Part shown: positions 34,100 through 42,837 of the stretch, one piece after another
Numbering within the stretch: the first letter of the stretch is position 1
Layout: every line of letters begins with the position of its first letter
Origin: an uncultured Oscillospiraceae bacterium
GTDB lineage: Bacteria > Bacillota > Clostridia > Oscillospirales > Acutalibacteraceae
NCBI GenBank assembly: GCA_902492045.1
Contig: CABUKB010000003.1
Span: forward strand, 57,280 to 121,279
Length of the DNA: 64,000 nucleotides
Direction: 5' to 3'
Position numbers and translations under genes: made by a program
The notes under the pieces: generated by a model
What the model was told of the DNA's origin: nothing
Databases searched by the model: none
Seen by the model: the letters and a program-made list of their open reading frames with translations, nothing else

Positions 34100-36370
34100 A
34101 TGATTACCTGTATCACCAAGCGGGACGGCCGCACCCGCCCGTTCGACGTTGAAAAAATTGCCAATGCGATCTACAAAGCCGCCCAGGCTATCGGCGGACA
34201 TGATTATCAAACCTCACTCGCCCTGGCCGGTCAAGTCGTAAAAGAACTGGAGACGCATCTTGGCACCACCGCGCCGACCGTGGAGCAGGTACAGGATACC
34301 GTAGAAAAGGTACTGATTGAAAATGGGCACGCCCGCACAGCCAAGGAGTTTATTCTGTACCGTGCCGAGCGGACCCGTATCCGGGAAATGAACACCCGGC
34401 TGATGAAAACGATGGAAGATCTGACCTTTCAGGATGCCAAGGACAACGATATCAAGCGGGAAAACGCGAATATCGACGGGGATTCCCCTATGGGAACCAT
34501 GTTGAAATACGGTTCGGAAAGCGCGAAACAATTTTATGAAATGTTTATTCTCAATCCCGCGCATTCCGAGGCCCATCGAAACGGCGATATCCATATTCAT
34601 GATCTGGACTTCCTGACCCTGACCACCACCTGCTGTCAAATCGACATTCAAAAATTGTTCCGCGGGGGGTTCGGCACGGGACACGGCTTCCTTCGGGAAC
34701 CCAATGACATTGCGAGTTATGCGGCGCTGGCCTGCATCGCGATACAGTCCAACCAAAACGACCAGCATGGCGGCCAGAGCATCCCCAATTTCGATTACGG
34801 TATGGCGGACGGCGTCAAAAAAACCTATCGCCGCCTTTACCGCCAAAACCTGTCCCGGGCGCTGGAACTGCAAAACGGGGATTCCGACGCGGATGAAACC
34901 GCCAAATCCCTGGTCGCCTCTGTCGAAGAAGAGACAGGGATGACCGCCGTCCTGGCGGCCGACAATGGTTTTGATGAAGCATTGGGCGAAAAACTCGCCG
35001 GAATTCTGGATCAAGAGTCCGCCGAAAAGATTCTCTCTTTCGCCCGGAAACGAGCCAATACGGAGACCAACCGCGCCACCTATCAGGCGATGGAGGCGCT
35101 GGTACATAACCTTAATACCATGCATTCCCGGGCCGGAGCGCAGATTCCCTTCAGTTCCATCAATTATGGCCTGGATACTACCCCGGAAGGCCGCATGGTT
35201 ATCCGCAACGTCCTGCTCGCCACCGAAGCGGGCCTTGGCAATGGTGAAACCCCCATCTTCCCCATTCATATTTTCAAAATCAAGGACGGCATCAACTATA
35301 ATCCGGGCGAACCCAATTACGATTTGTTCAAACTCGCTTGCCGGGTCAGCGCCAAACGCCTCTTCCCCAATTTTTCTTTTATGGATGCTCCCTTCAATCT
35401 CCGATATTACAAACCGGGCGACCCCAACACCGAATGCGCTTATATGGGTTGCCGCACCCGTGTCATGGCCAACACCTACGATCCTACCCGTGAAGTTGTG
35501 TTCGGGCGGGGCAATCTCTCCTTTACCTCGGTCAACCTGCCCCGCATCGCCATCCGCAGCCATGGAAACGTCGACTTCTTCTTTGAGGAACTCGACCGCA
35601 AGATCGACCTTGTGATTGATCAGCTACTCGAGCGGTTTGAAATCCAGTGCAAAAAGAAGGTACGCAATTATACCTTCCTGATGGGCCAGGGGGTTTGGAT
35701 CGACTCGGACAAGCTCTCTCCCGGAGACGAAGTGCGGGAGGTTCTGAAACACGGCACCCTCACGCTGGGCTTCATCGGTCTGGCCGAATGCCTCAAATCC
35801 CTTTTAGGGGTTCATCACGGCGAAAGCCGGGAGGCGCAGAATCTCGGCCTTGAAATCGTCGGTTATATGCGCAAACGGATGGATGAGGCCAGTGCGAAGC
35901 ATCACCTGAATTTCTCCCTGATCGCCACGCCGGCCGAGGGGCTTTCCGGACGTTTTGTCCGCATCGACCGGGAAAAATACGGCTCTATTCCGGGCGTGAC
36001 CGACCGGCCCTACTACACCAATTCCTTCCATGTTCCGGTTTATTTCGACATCAATGCCTTTGATAAGATTGCCATCGAAGCCCCTTATCACGAACTGACC
36101 AACGGCGGGCATATCACCTATGTGGAACTCGACGGCGACCCCTCTGAAAACCTGGAGGCATTTGAAACGATTATTCGGGCCATGAAGGAGGCGGGGATCG
36201 GTTACGGCTCCATCAACCATCCGGTTGACCGGGATCCGGTCTGCGGCTATACCGGTATCATCGGCGATGTCTGCCCCCGCTGCGGCCGGAAGGAAGGGGA
36301 AGCACTCAGCCCCGAAAAAATCGAGGAACTGCGCAAAATGTATCCCAATATGCCCTGCATATGCGAATAA
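34100..36370 (+). CDS. nrdD: Anaerobic ribonucleoside-triphosphate reductase, main chain lacking the glycyl-radical segment
   Basis: Class III reductase making dNTPs under anoxia. 756 aa. An N-terminal ATP-cone (KRDGRTRPFDVEKIANAIYK, residues 3-95) gives allosteric control. The ten-stranded barrel follows, with HIHDLDF, YGLDTTPEGRM and the substrate-site segment NTECAYMGCRTRV. The C-terminal zinc region reads DPVCGYTGIIGDVCPRCGR (the first Cys of the usual four is Asp). The protein stops soon after, without the RxxGY radical motif, which is encoded by the next frame. AAAGGAG precedes ATG 34100. Confidence 0.95.
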   Translation: MITCITKRDGRTRPFDVEKIANAIYKAAQAIGGHDYQTSLALAGQVVKELETHLGTTAPTVEQVQDTVEKVLIENGHARTAKEFILYRAERTRIREMNTRLMKTMEDLTFQDAKDNDIKRENANIDGDSPMGTMLKYGSESAKQFYEMFILNPAHSEAHRNGDIHIHDLDFLTLTTTCCQIDIQKLFRGGFGTGHGFLREPNDIASYAALACIAIQSNQNDQHGGQSIPNFDYGMADGVKKTYRRLYRQNLSRALELQNGDSDADETAKSLVASVEEETGMTAVLAADNGFDEALGEKLAGILDQESAEKILSFARKRANTETNRATYQAMEALVHNLNTMHSRAGAQIPFSSINYGLDTTPEGRMVIRNVLLATEAGLGNGETPIFPIHIFKIKDGINYNPGEPNYDLFKLACRVSAKRLFPNFSFMDAPFNLRYYKPGDPNTECAYMGCRTRVMANTYDPTREVVFGRGNLSFTSVNLPRIAIRSHGNVDFFFEELDRKIDLVIDQLLERFEIQCKKKVRNYTFLMGQGVWIDSDKLSPGDEVREVLKHGTLTLGFIGLAECLKSLLGVHHGESREAQNLGLEIVGYMRKRMDEASAKHHLNFSLIATPAEGLSGRFVRIDREKYGSIPGVTDRPYYTNSFHVPVYFDINAFDKIAIEAPYHELTNGGHITYVELDGDPSENLEAFETIIRAMKEAGIGYGSINHPVDRDPVCGYTGIIGDVCPRCGRKEGEALSPEKIEELRKMYPNMPCICE

Positions 36371-36406
36371 CGGCTTACGCCAATGGATAAGAAAGGATGT
36401 TGTCAT

Positions 36407-36580
36407 ATGGAAAAGACCAAAAACGTAGGAGAAAACGTTGGATTTGAACGGATCCGCCGCATTACCGGATATCTGGTAGGAACCCTGGACCATTTCAACG
36501 ACGCGAAATACGCCGAAGTGCAGGACCGCGTCAAGCATTCTTTGGGGACAGGTTCCGGCAATTTGGAACAGGTCGGATAA
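36407..36580 (+). CDS. Separate glycyl-radical domain of anaerobic ribonucleotide reductase
   Basis: 57 aa with the segment ERIRRITGYLVGT, then FNDAKYAEVQDRVKHSLG. This corresponds to the extreme C-terminus of E. coli NrdD (RRVCGYLGSPDARPFNAGK, then RVKH), whose Gly carries the radical; here it is Gly21. The frame is the same as nrdD, but a TAA (36368-36370) and 36 nt separate the two, and ATG 36407 has its own GAAAGGA 9 nt upstream. So the radical would be formed on a separately translated polypeptide that must dock into NrdD, as GrcA does for pyruvate formate-lyase. Very short frames like this are easily missed in annotation. Confidence 0.85.
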   Translation: MEKTKNVGENVGFERIRRITGYLVGTLDHFNDAKYAEVQDRVKHSLGTGSGNLEQVG

Positions 36581-36594
36581 ACCGCCGATAAGAG

Positions 36595-36633
36595 AAGGCG
36601 TCTGGGGCAGATAAAAGCCCGCAGACGCCTTTG
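36595..36633 (+). terminator. Hairpin between the radical-domain frame and nrdG
   Basis: Stem 36596-36604 with 36622-36630, extended by GGGC-GCCC inside, followed by TTGCTT. The weak T-tract suggests partial termination, which would lower nrdG expression relative to nrdD. Confidence 0.55.
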
Positions 36634-36657
36634 CTTACCAAAAAGGAGAGAATTCAC

Positions 36658-37164
36658 ATGGCAGCGATTCGCCTCGCGGGCGTGATTCGGGAATCTATTG
36701 TGGACGGCCCCGGACTGCGTTTTGTGGTATTTACCCAGGGGTGCCCCCACCATTGCCCTGGCTGTCAAAACCCGGGAACACACGATCCGGCGGGAGGATA
36801 CATGGGAGATACCGACCGGCTGTTTGAAGCATTCTGCCAAAACCCCTTGCTGGCCGGAATCACTTTTTCCGGCGGCGATCCCTTTCAGCAGCCCCTCCCC
36901 CTCGCGGAACTTGCGTACCGAGTTCGCGAAAAAGGAAAAACGGTCATAACCTATACGGGCTATACCATGGAATATCTGCTTGCGCATCTGGAAGAACACA
37001 AGGGCTGGAGGGAGCTGCTTTTAGGAACCGACCGCCTGGTGGACGGACCCTATATGGAATCCTTACGTTCTCCCCTGCTCCGTTTCCGTGGCTCCTCCAA
37101 TCAGCGGATTCTGGATCCGGTCGCCTCCCTGACATCCGGCTTTCCGGTAGAAGCCGAATTTTAA
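36658..37164 (+). CDS. nrdG: Anaerobic ribonucleotide reductase activating protein
   Basis: Radical-SAM enzyme that forms the glycyl radical on NrdD. 168 aa, normal. The cluster motif is GCPHHCPGCQNPGTHD (C-x3-C-x2-C), preceded by SIVDGPGLRFVVFTQ; ITFSGGDPFQQ (SAM-binding GGE-like) and LVDGPYMESL follow. AAAGGAGAG lies about 8 nt before ATG 36658; the TTG at 36631 of the longer frame lies in the upstream hairpin. Its target glycine is on the 57-aa protein encoded just upstream. Confidence 0.95.
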   Translation: MAAIRLAGVIRESIVDGPGLRFVVFTQGCPHHCPGCQNPGTHDPAGGYMGDTDRLFEAFCQNPLLAGITFSGGDPFQQPLPLAELAYRVREKGKTVITYTGYTMEYLLAHLEEHKGWRELLLGTDRLVDGPYMESLRSPLLRFRGSSNQRILDPVASLTSGFPVEAEF

Positions 37165-37171
37165 TCTCCAT

Positions 37172-37198
37172 AAAGCCCCGGTTCGGGGCTTTCGTTTC
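37172..37198 (+). terminator. Terminator after nrdG
   Basis: A 9-bp perfect stem (37172-37180 with 37184-37192) with a GTT loop, then CGTTT. Confidence 0.7.
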
Positions 37199-37226
37199 GG
37201 TTTTGGCATGTCGGTAACCTGCATAG

Positions 37227-37264
37227 AAAAAGGACAGACCGAATCATTCGTCTGTCCTTTTCTC
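37227..37264. terminator. Bidirectional terminator nrdG/uppP
   Basis: Stem 37228-37239 with 37250-37261, continued by CGAAT-ATTCG inside. T-runs are available in both directions. Confidence 0.8.
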
Positions 37265-37332
37265 TTTCAGATGTCCAGACTTACTCTCGATCTGCCGAAG
37301 GGTCTCCTATAGCGCCTCTTAGTATACTTCGA

Positions 37333-38202
37333 TCATCCAGCCGACGTATTCTGCAACAGCCCCGTACAGAGCAGGAGGATTATCACCATCCCGAGAGCGA
37401 TGCGATAATAACCAAACGGTTTGAAATCATGCTTTTTAATAAAGTTCATGAGGAAGCGGATGACCAGCAGGGATACAAGGAAAGCAACCGCCATCCCAGT
37501 GAGCAGCACAGTCCACTCCAGTCCGGTAAAACTCATACCGTCCTTTAGAAATCCCCATAATTTGACGCCACTGGCCCCCACCATGACCGGAATCGCCATG
37601 AAAAAGGAGAATTCGGCCGCCACATACCGCGAGGTTCCCAGCAGAACGGCTCCCAGAATCGTCGAACCCGACCGGGAGGTCCCGGGGATCAGCGCCAACA
37701 TCTGAAACACGCCGATCAGCAACACCGTTTTGTAATCGAGTTCCTTGAAATTGTGAATGCGGGGCTCCTTATGCCGGCTTTCCATCCAGATAAACAGGAC
37801 GCCGTAGAGGATTAAGGCGGCCGCAATCACCGCAGGCAGAGACATTTTTTCATCAATGAAATCATTTAGCAAAATACCGACAATCCCGGCCGGTATGCTT
37901 GCGATGAGCACCTTACCCCAGAGAGAAAAGGTGTCGCGGCGCTCCAACGGCGATTTTTTACGGGAAAAAGGATTGAGTTTGCGGAAAAAGAGGACCAGCA
38001 CCGCCAGAATGGAACCCAGCTGCACCAGCACCTTGAACACGTCAAAAAATGCCTGGTTGCGTACCGGATCCGCAGACAGGGAAAAAGGCAAAAACTCGTT
38101 GAGCAGGATCATATGCCCTGTACTGCTGATGGGAAGCCATTCGGTGATCCCCTGCACGATCCCCTGCAATATGGCCTTGAGAATCTCAATAAAAGAATCC
38201 AT
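37333..38202 (-). CDS. uppP: Undecaprenyl-diphosphatase UppP/BacA
   Basis: Integral membrane enzyme recycling undecaprenyl pyrophosphate to the monophosphate carrier for wall synthesis; confers bacitracin resistance when abundant. Family motifs: GIVQGITEWLPISSTGHM and IPGTSRSGSTILGAVLLG. About eight membrane segments, 289 aa. ATG 38202 (MDSFIEILKA) is preferred over the longer frame to 38253, with AAAGGG about 12 nt upstream. Confidence 0.96.
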   Translation of the reverse strand: MDSFIEILKAILQGIVQGITEWLPISSTGHMILLNEFLPFSLSADPVRNQAFFDVFKVLVQLGSILAVLVLFFRKLNPFSRKKSPLERRDTFSLWGKVLIASIPAGIVGILLNDFIDEKMSLPAVIAAALILYGVLFIWMESRHKEPRIHNFKELDYKTVLLIGVFQMLALIPGTSRSGSTILGAVLLGTSRYVAAEFSFFMAIPVMVGASGVKLWGFLKDGMSFTGLEWTVLLTGMAVAFLVSLLVIRFLMNFIKKHDFKPFGYYRIALGMVIILLLCTGLLQNTSAG

Positions 38203-38259
38203 GGGGTTGATGCCACCCTTTCCGGGCCCCGAATAAAACGGGACCGTGATCATCCTGCC

Positions 38260-38481
38260 TTACAGGTCGATTTCATTGAGCAAATCCCGCAGCAGAATCA
38301 TCTCATCAGGGGAAATGGTCACGCCCTTGCCCATTTTTTTATGGTCCGGCGCCCATTCCCGAATATCGTATTTCGGTTCCCGATCATTCCAACTGACAAA
38401 ATTGAGTTCCTTTGTCCAGCCCGAAGGCGACTGAGACAACACGCCGCATTCCTTTAGGATTTCATACTTGAGTTCCGCCAT
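38260..38481 (-). CDS. YdbC/PC4-like single-stranded DNA-binding protein
   Basis: 73-aa homologue of the PC4 transcriptional coactivator fold as found in the YdbC proteins of Bacillota, which bind ssDNA/ssRNA. Recognised from SPSGWTKELNFVSWNDREPKYDIREWAPDH spread over residues 18-47 and KMGKGVTISPDEM. ATG 38481 has AAGGAG about 9 nt upstream. It lies between uppP and the hydrolyase subunit on the same strand without obvious functional link. Confidence 0.9.
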   Translation of the reverse strand: MAELKYEILKECGVLSQSPSGWTKELNFVSWNDREPKYDIREWAPDHKKMGKGVTISPDEMILLRDLLNEIDL

Positions 38482-38508
38482 ATACCGCACTCCTTCACGA
38501 TTGTTTTC

Positions 38509-39039
38509 TCACGCCTGTCCAAACAGGCTTCCGCCCCGGCTGTCGATCCCGACAATCAGCGGAAAATCTCGAATGACAAGGCGTTTGACCGCCTCGCAGC
38601 CCAGATCCTCAAAGGCGATAATCTGGCTGGAGACCACGCTCTTCGCCGCCAAAGCCCCGGCGCCGCCCACTGCACAGAGATACACACCGGCACGACGGTG
38701 GATAGCCTGTACCACCTCCTGTGAACGGGCGCCTTTGCCTATAGTAGCACACACGCCCAGATCATGCAAGCGCGGCGTGTAAATATCCATACGCCCGGAC
38801 GTGGTGGGGCCGCAGGCTCCTATGGGGAACCCTGCGGGGGCTGGTGTCGAACCCGAATAGTAAATAACGGCGTTCTCCAACGGAAATGGGAGCGGTTTTC
38901 CGTCGTCCAAAAGAGCAAAAAGCCGTTTATGCGCCGCGTCTCGCGCCGTATAGACCGTCCCGGACAATAGTATTCGTTCGCCGGCGCGCAAAGTTGCAGC
39001 AGCCTCGCACAAAAAATCGGTGTGGATCGAAGTCGGCAT
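38509..39039 (-). CDS. Fumarate hydratase/L-tartrate dehydratase beta subunit (orphan)
   Basis: The smaller subunit of heterodimeric class I Fe-S hydro-lyases. 176 aa with LLSGTVYTARDAAHKRL, YYSGSTPAP, GPTTSGRMDIYTP, IGKGARSQ and GGAGALAA, all normal for the subunit. The alpha subunit, which carries the [4Fe-4S] cluster, is not adjacent on either side, although the two are usually one operon. GGAG lies 12 nt before ATG 39039; GTG 39051 overlaps that site. Confidence 0.88.
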   Translation of the reverse strand: MPTSIHTDFLCEAAATLRAGERILLSGTVYTARDAAHKRLFALLDDGKPLPFPLENAVIYYSGSTPAPAGFPIGACGPTTSGRMDIYTPRLHDLGVCATIGKGARSQEVVQAIHRRAGVYLCAVGGAGALAAKSVVSSQIIAFEDLGCEAVKRLVIRDFPLIVGIDSRGGSLFGQA

Positions 39040-39117
39040 AGAATGCGTCACTCCAGTTTCTAGCTTATGCAGGGCACATCCCAGACATTCCGGGAAGAAT
39101 GGACAACCGCCCTATGT

Positions 39118-40005
39118 TCAGTCCCCGGATTCCGGAAGTTTTTCGGATAAAACCGTCCTGTCTCTGAGTTTTTCCGCCGTTTTGTTAAGGGTCCGCACCC
39201 ATTCCTCCAGACGGACGCCGGCTGCTCCGGCCTGGTCAAGCAAGTCCTGTCTTGCCGATGCAAGCCCTTCGCGGCAGGAGGCGAGTTCTTGCTCTAAACG
39301 GTCGGCTGCTCCGGCCACGGCATCCAGACAGACATCGCTCCGTTTATATGCCGCATCGAGAAAATGCTGACCCATGGACCGAATTTCCATGATAAAACCG
39401 CCGACATCCCCCACCAGTTTTTCATAGCGGCCGTTGGCATCCGACAGTTCCAGGACGCGGCGCTCCATTTCACGGACTTTAGCCGCCGTTTCCAGTTTTT
39501 CCGCCGATAAGCGGTTATTTTGTTCGCCTGTTTCGCGCACCGTTCGTTTGGCGGTTTCCAGTTGCCGCAGCAGAGCGTTTTTTTCCTCGTTCCATGCCCG
39601 GCTCTCTTCTCTCAAACGGGTCAATTCCGCCCGCAACGCGTCCTGCTCCTGCCGCATACGGCGGCCGGTCTCCTCGCGCTGCCGCAGATCGGCAATCTCC
39701 TTTTCCAGGGCGGAACACGCCGCCGCCTTTTGTTCAAGCGACTCGATTTTAGACGCCTGCTCCTCGGATTTCAGGCGGAGACGGGCATTTTCCTGCTCAT
39801 AGTTGCCTTCCACCTCGCGCAGGCGTTCCTCGCTTTGTACCGCTTTTGTTTCCACCTGAGAAGCCTGTTTTTCCGCCTCGTCCAGACGCTGCCGCAAATC
39901 TTCCAACTCGGCTTTTTGTTTTTGCTGAAGTTCATCGACATATTGGAGTACATCCATCTTGTGAAAGCCCCGGAAGCTAGTCCGGAAGAATCCGGCCTCC
40001 GCCAT
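39118..40005 (-). CDS. DivIVA-like coiled-coil protein
   Basis: 295 aa. The first about 25 residues (FFRTSFRGFHKMDVLQYVDEL) resemble the membrane-binding N-terminus of DivIVA/GpsB proteins; from residue 25 to about 205 lies an almost uninterrupted Glu/Arg/Gln-rich coiled coil, then a helical tail without known domain. DivIVA proteins mark poles and division sites; a role in cell division or sporulation is inference. Stands alone with GGAAAGG before ATG 40005. Confidence 0.7.
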   Translation of the reverse strand: MAEAGFFRTSFRGFHKMDVLQYVDELQQKQKAELEDLRQRLDEAEKQASQVETKAVQSEERLREVEGNYEQENARLRLKSEEQASKIESLEQKAAACSALEKEIADLRQREETGRRMRQEQDALRAELTRLREESRAWNEEKNALLRQLETAKRTVRETGEQNNRLSAEKLETAAKVREMERRVLELSDANGRYEKLVGDVGGFIMEIRSMGQHFLDAAYKRSDVCLDAVAGAADRLEQELASCREGLASARQDLLDQAGAAGVRLEEWVRTLNKTAEKLRDRTVLSEKLPESGD

Positions 40006-40140
40006 ACTGAATCCACCCTTTCCTCGCCGAATCGCAGACGGCTCTCCGCCCTGACGCGGACAATCCGCACTGCATCGCCCTTATTGGTTGATTATAGCAC
40101 CCGCTCTGGCAAAAGACAAGCGTCTTTGTGGGACTTTTCC

Positions 40141-40170
40141 TTGCCCCCTTCGGGATTTGTATGGTATACT
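40141..40170 (+). promoter_or_regulatory. Candidate promoter of cobT-cobS-cobC
   Basis: TTGCCC (40141-40146), 18-nt spacer, TATACT (40165-40170). No cobalamin riboswitch was found before cobT. Confidence 0.5.
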
Positions 40171-40199
40171 GGTTACAGTTTGGGAAGGAGGGACCGGCG

Positions 40200-41234
40200 A
40201 TGTCATGGACCTTGCAGGAAGCTGTGGACCGGATCCGTCCTTTGGACGCAAAAGCGCAAATGGAAGCTCAAGGCCGTTGGGATTCCCGTGCTAAACTTCC
40301 AGGCAGCCTGGGCGATCTGGAATGGGCCGTGGTCCGGCTTGCCGGCATCCGCCGCACCGCCTCTCCTGAAGCCGCCCGCAAACAGGTCGTGGTTTTTTGC
40401 GCCGACAACGGCGTGACAGCCGAGTCGGTTTCTCCGTCCGATCCCCGCATCACCGCTGCACAGGCGGTGAATTTTGCCGAAGGAGGGGGCACCATCAATG
40501 CCCTTTCCCGCCATCTCAGTGCGGACGTGTTGGTGGTAGACATAGGAATCGCCACACCCTGCCGGCATCCGGGTATCCTGTATCGCTCCATCCGCCCGGG
40601 AACGGGCAATATTGCCTGCGGTCCCGCCATGACGGCGGAGGAATGCCGCCAGGCTGTGGAAATCGGAATCTCCTTAGCGGAAGAAGCGGCGTCGCGTGGC
40701 ACTGATCTTTTGATTACAGGCGAGATGGGGATCGGGAACACCACGACGGCCAGCGCCGTCGCTTCCCTCCTGTTAGGTCGGCCGCCCAAAGAAGTCACCG
40801 CCAAAGGTGCGGGCCAGCCCTCGGCTGTCGCACATAAAGCCGCCGTTATTCGCCGGGCTATTGACATCAACCGGCCTTGCCCGCAGGATCCGCTTGACAT
40901 TATCCGCAAGGTCGGCGGTCTGGATATAGCGGGAATGTGCGGCTTGTTTATCGGGGGCGCGGCTTGTGGTTTGCCTGTTGTCATTGACGGTATCATATCG
41001 GCGGCCGCCGCCCTGTCTGCCGCGAGGATAGCCCCCTTGTGTCAAGGCTATATGCTCCCGTCCCATTGCTCCCCCGAACCGGCCGGGCGTCTTCTTTTGG
41101 ACGCACTCGGCCTGAGCGCGCCCATCCAGGCGGGTCTCTGCCTCGGGGAAGGGACCGGAGGCGTTCTCGGCGCCGCACTGTTGGATTATGCCTTATCCGC
41201 TTACTATGAGGTTGTCGATATCGCAGCTTTGTAA
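40200..41234 (+). CDS. cobT: Nicotinate-nucleotide-dimethylbenzimidazole phosphoribosyltransferase
   Basis: Activates the lower ligand base of cobamides by forming alpha-ribazole 5'-phosphate. 344 aa, normal. Motifs: FCADNGVTAESVSP, FAEGGGTINALS, GEMGIGNTTTASAV and the C-terminal catalytic region LCLGEGTGGVLGA (Glu). AAGGAGG 8 nt before ATG 40200. First gene of a cobT-cobS-cobC cluster for nucleotide-loop assembly. Confidence 0.96.
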   Translation: MSWTLQEAVDRIRPLDAKAQMEAQGRWDSRAKLPGSLGDLEWAVVRLAGIRRTASPEAARKQVVVFCADNGVTAESVSPSDPRITAAQAVNFAEGGGTINALSRHLSADVLVVDIGIATPCRHPGILYRSIRPGTGNIACGPAMTAEECRQAVEIGISLAEEAASRGTDLLITGEMGIGNTTTASAVASLLLGRPPKEVTAKGAGQPSAVAHKAAVIRRAIDINRPCPQDPLDIIRKVGGLDIAGMCGLFIGGAACGLPVVIDGIISAAAALSAARIAPLCQGYMLPSHCSPEPAGRLLLDALGLSAPIQAGLCLGEGTGGVLGAALLDYALSAYYEVVDIAAL

Positions 41235-41321
41235 TCCGCGAATCTTATCTTCATCAACGTTGTAACCAGGCACCCCGTATCAAAATCCGACCTGACGTAA
41301 AACCTAAAGGGGACAAACAAT

Positions 41322-42104
41322 ATGGGATCGTCCTTAATCATCGCCCTGTCCATGTATTCCATCCTGCCCGTTCCCCAAGTGGAATGGAAAGAGGAGAATA
41401 TGCGCTGGTCCCTCGCCTGCCTTCCTGTCGTGGGAATTCTGGGGAGCGGCCTCCTCGCCGGATGGACCGTTATCGCACGCCGGCTTCCCGTCTCCCCCGT
41501 TTTTTTTGGAGTTGTCGCTGTTTTATTGCCGATACTCCTATCGGGCGGATTTCATATGGATGGGTATCTCGACGCCTCGGATGCCATTTTTTCCCGGCGG
41601 GACCGGGATCGTAAACTCGAAATCATGAAAGATCCGCATTGCGGGCCCTTTGCTGTCCTTTCCTGCGCGGCATTGCTTCTGCTGGAACTGGGCGCCTGGT
41701 GTCAGCTGCTCACCTCCTCTTTGCTCTGGCCCGCGTGTACGGCCTGTATTTTGTCCCGCTGCACCGCCGTGGCGGCCGGAAGCCGGTTGCCATATGCCAA
41801 AACCAGTACGCTCGGGGTCCTGTTCGCTCAACGGGCCGCCCGTCAGGTTTCCATCGTGGGGCTTTGCGAGTTTCTGCTCGGGATCCTGCTTCTTCTCATT
41901 TCCGGTTGGATGGCGGCCGGCCTGGCGGGGCTATTCGCCGCCGTATTTGCGGCCGGCGGAACGGTCCTTTATAGCCTCTGGTACAGACGGATGGTTATGA
42001 AACAATTCGGGGGAATCACGGGAGATCTGCTCGGTTATTTGATCCAATCGCTGGAACTCCTGATTCTTTTGCTGCTGGCTTTCGCATCCCTTTGGATATC
42101 ATGA
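41322..42104 (+). CDS. cobS: Adenosylcobinamide-GDP ribazoletransferase (cobalamin synthase)
   Basis: Membrane enzyme joining GDP-cobinamide and alpha-ribazole (phosphate) to form adenosylcobalamin (phosphate). 260 aa with several hydrophobic helices. Family motifs: GGFHMDGYLDASDAIFSRRDRDRKLEIMKDPHCG (split over residues 75-108) and CTACILSRCTAV. AAAGGGGAC lies about 8 nt before ATG 41322. Located 87 nt after cobT. Confidence 0.95.
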   Translation: MGSSLIIALSMYSILPVPQVEWKEENMRWSLACLPVVGILGSGLLAGWTVIARRLPVSPVFFGVVAVLLPILLSGGFHMDGYLDASDAIFSRRDRDRKLEIMKDPHCGPFAVLSCAALLLLELGAWCQLLTSSLLWPACTACILSRCTAVAAGSRLPYAKTSTLGVLFAQRAARQVSIVGLCEFLLGILLLLISGWMAAGLAGLFAAVFAAGGTVLYSLWYRRMVMKQFGGITGDLLGYLIQSLELLILLLLAFASLWIS

Positions 42105-42131
42105 TCATGGATGCTGTGAAAGAGGCGAACC

Positions 42132-42737
42132 GTGATGACTGTGGAAATCTATCTGATCCGGCATGGGCTGACCCAAGGGAATCTGGAGGGCCGTTATCTC
42201 GGACGCAACGAAAACCCGTCCCTGAGCGAACAGGGACGGCGAACCCTGTCAGAACGGAAATCCGCCCGCCCGTATCCGCAGGCCGAGATGTTGTATAGCA
42301 GCCCGTTGCTCCGATGTATCGAAACGGCGCGGATTATCTATCCTATGCTGGTTCCCATTCTGCTTCCTTCGCTGGCCGAACAGGATTTCGGAGTATTTGA
42401 AGGAAAAACGTATGAGCAGCTTAAAGACGATCCGGCCTATCGCCGTTGGATCGGCTCTGCGGGGCGGCTCGCCCCTCCCGGCGGCGAGAGCGGACAGGAT
42501 TTTGCCCTCCGGCTGGAAGGGGCTTTAACCAAGATTGGCGAGGACTGCCAAAAGCGAGGCGCCAAAACGGCTGCCGTAATTACCCACGGCGGCTGTATCA
42601 TGACCATGTTCAGCCGGCTGTGCGTTCATCCAGGGTCTCCTTCTTCTTTTTATGACTATCAGGCCCCGAACGGCGGGGGATTTTCCGCCGCCCTGCATCT
42701 CGACTCCTATCGTTTGGCTCCGTTGGGCAGTTTGTAA
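42132..42737 (+). CDS. cobC: Histidine phosphatase, probable alpha-ribazole phosphatase
   Basis: Phosphoglycerate-mutase-like fold with the catalytic RHG motif in LIRHGLTQGNLEGRYLG, LYSSPLLRCIETA, EQDFGVFEGK and THGGCIMTM. 201 aa. General histidine phosphatases look alike; the assignment to alpha-ribazole 5'-phosphate rests on its position 27 nt after cobS. Start at GTG 42132 or ATG 42135, both served by AAAGAGGCG. Confidence 0.85.
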   Translation: MMTVEIYLIRHGLTQGNLEGRYLGRNENPSLSEQGRRTLSERKSARPYPQAEMLYSSPLLRCIETARIIYPMLVPILLPSLAEQDFGVFEGKTYEQLKDDPAYRRWIGSAGRLAPPGGESGQDFALRLEGALTKIGEDCQKRGAKTAAVITHGGCIMTMFSRLCVHPGSPSSFYDYQAPNGGGFSAALHLDSYRLAPLGSL

Positions 42738-42748
42738 AGGAGCTATGC

Positions 42749-42777
42749 TTGTCAAGAACACTATTCTATGTTATACT
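42749..42777 (+). promoter_or_regulatory. Promoter of the precorrin-2 dehydrogenase gene
   Basis: TTGTCA (42749-42754), 17-nt spacer, TATACT (42772-42777). Confidence 0.7.
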
Positions 42778-42837
42778 GTCGAAAGAGCGTAACATTTGAC
42801 AGATTCTAAAGCCTATAATTGCGAAGAAGGTGACGGC

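Noticed and set aside
34214..35563. 449-aa minus-strand frame inside nrdD
   Set aside because: Antisense shadow of a clearly conserved plus-strand gene; caused by G+C-rich codon bias.
40080..40200. Cobalamin riboswitch before cobT
   Set aside because: No B12-box-like element in the short upstream region.
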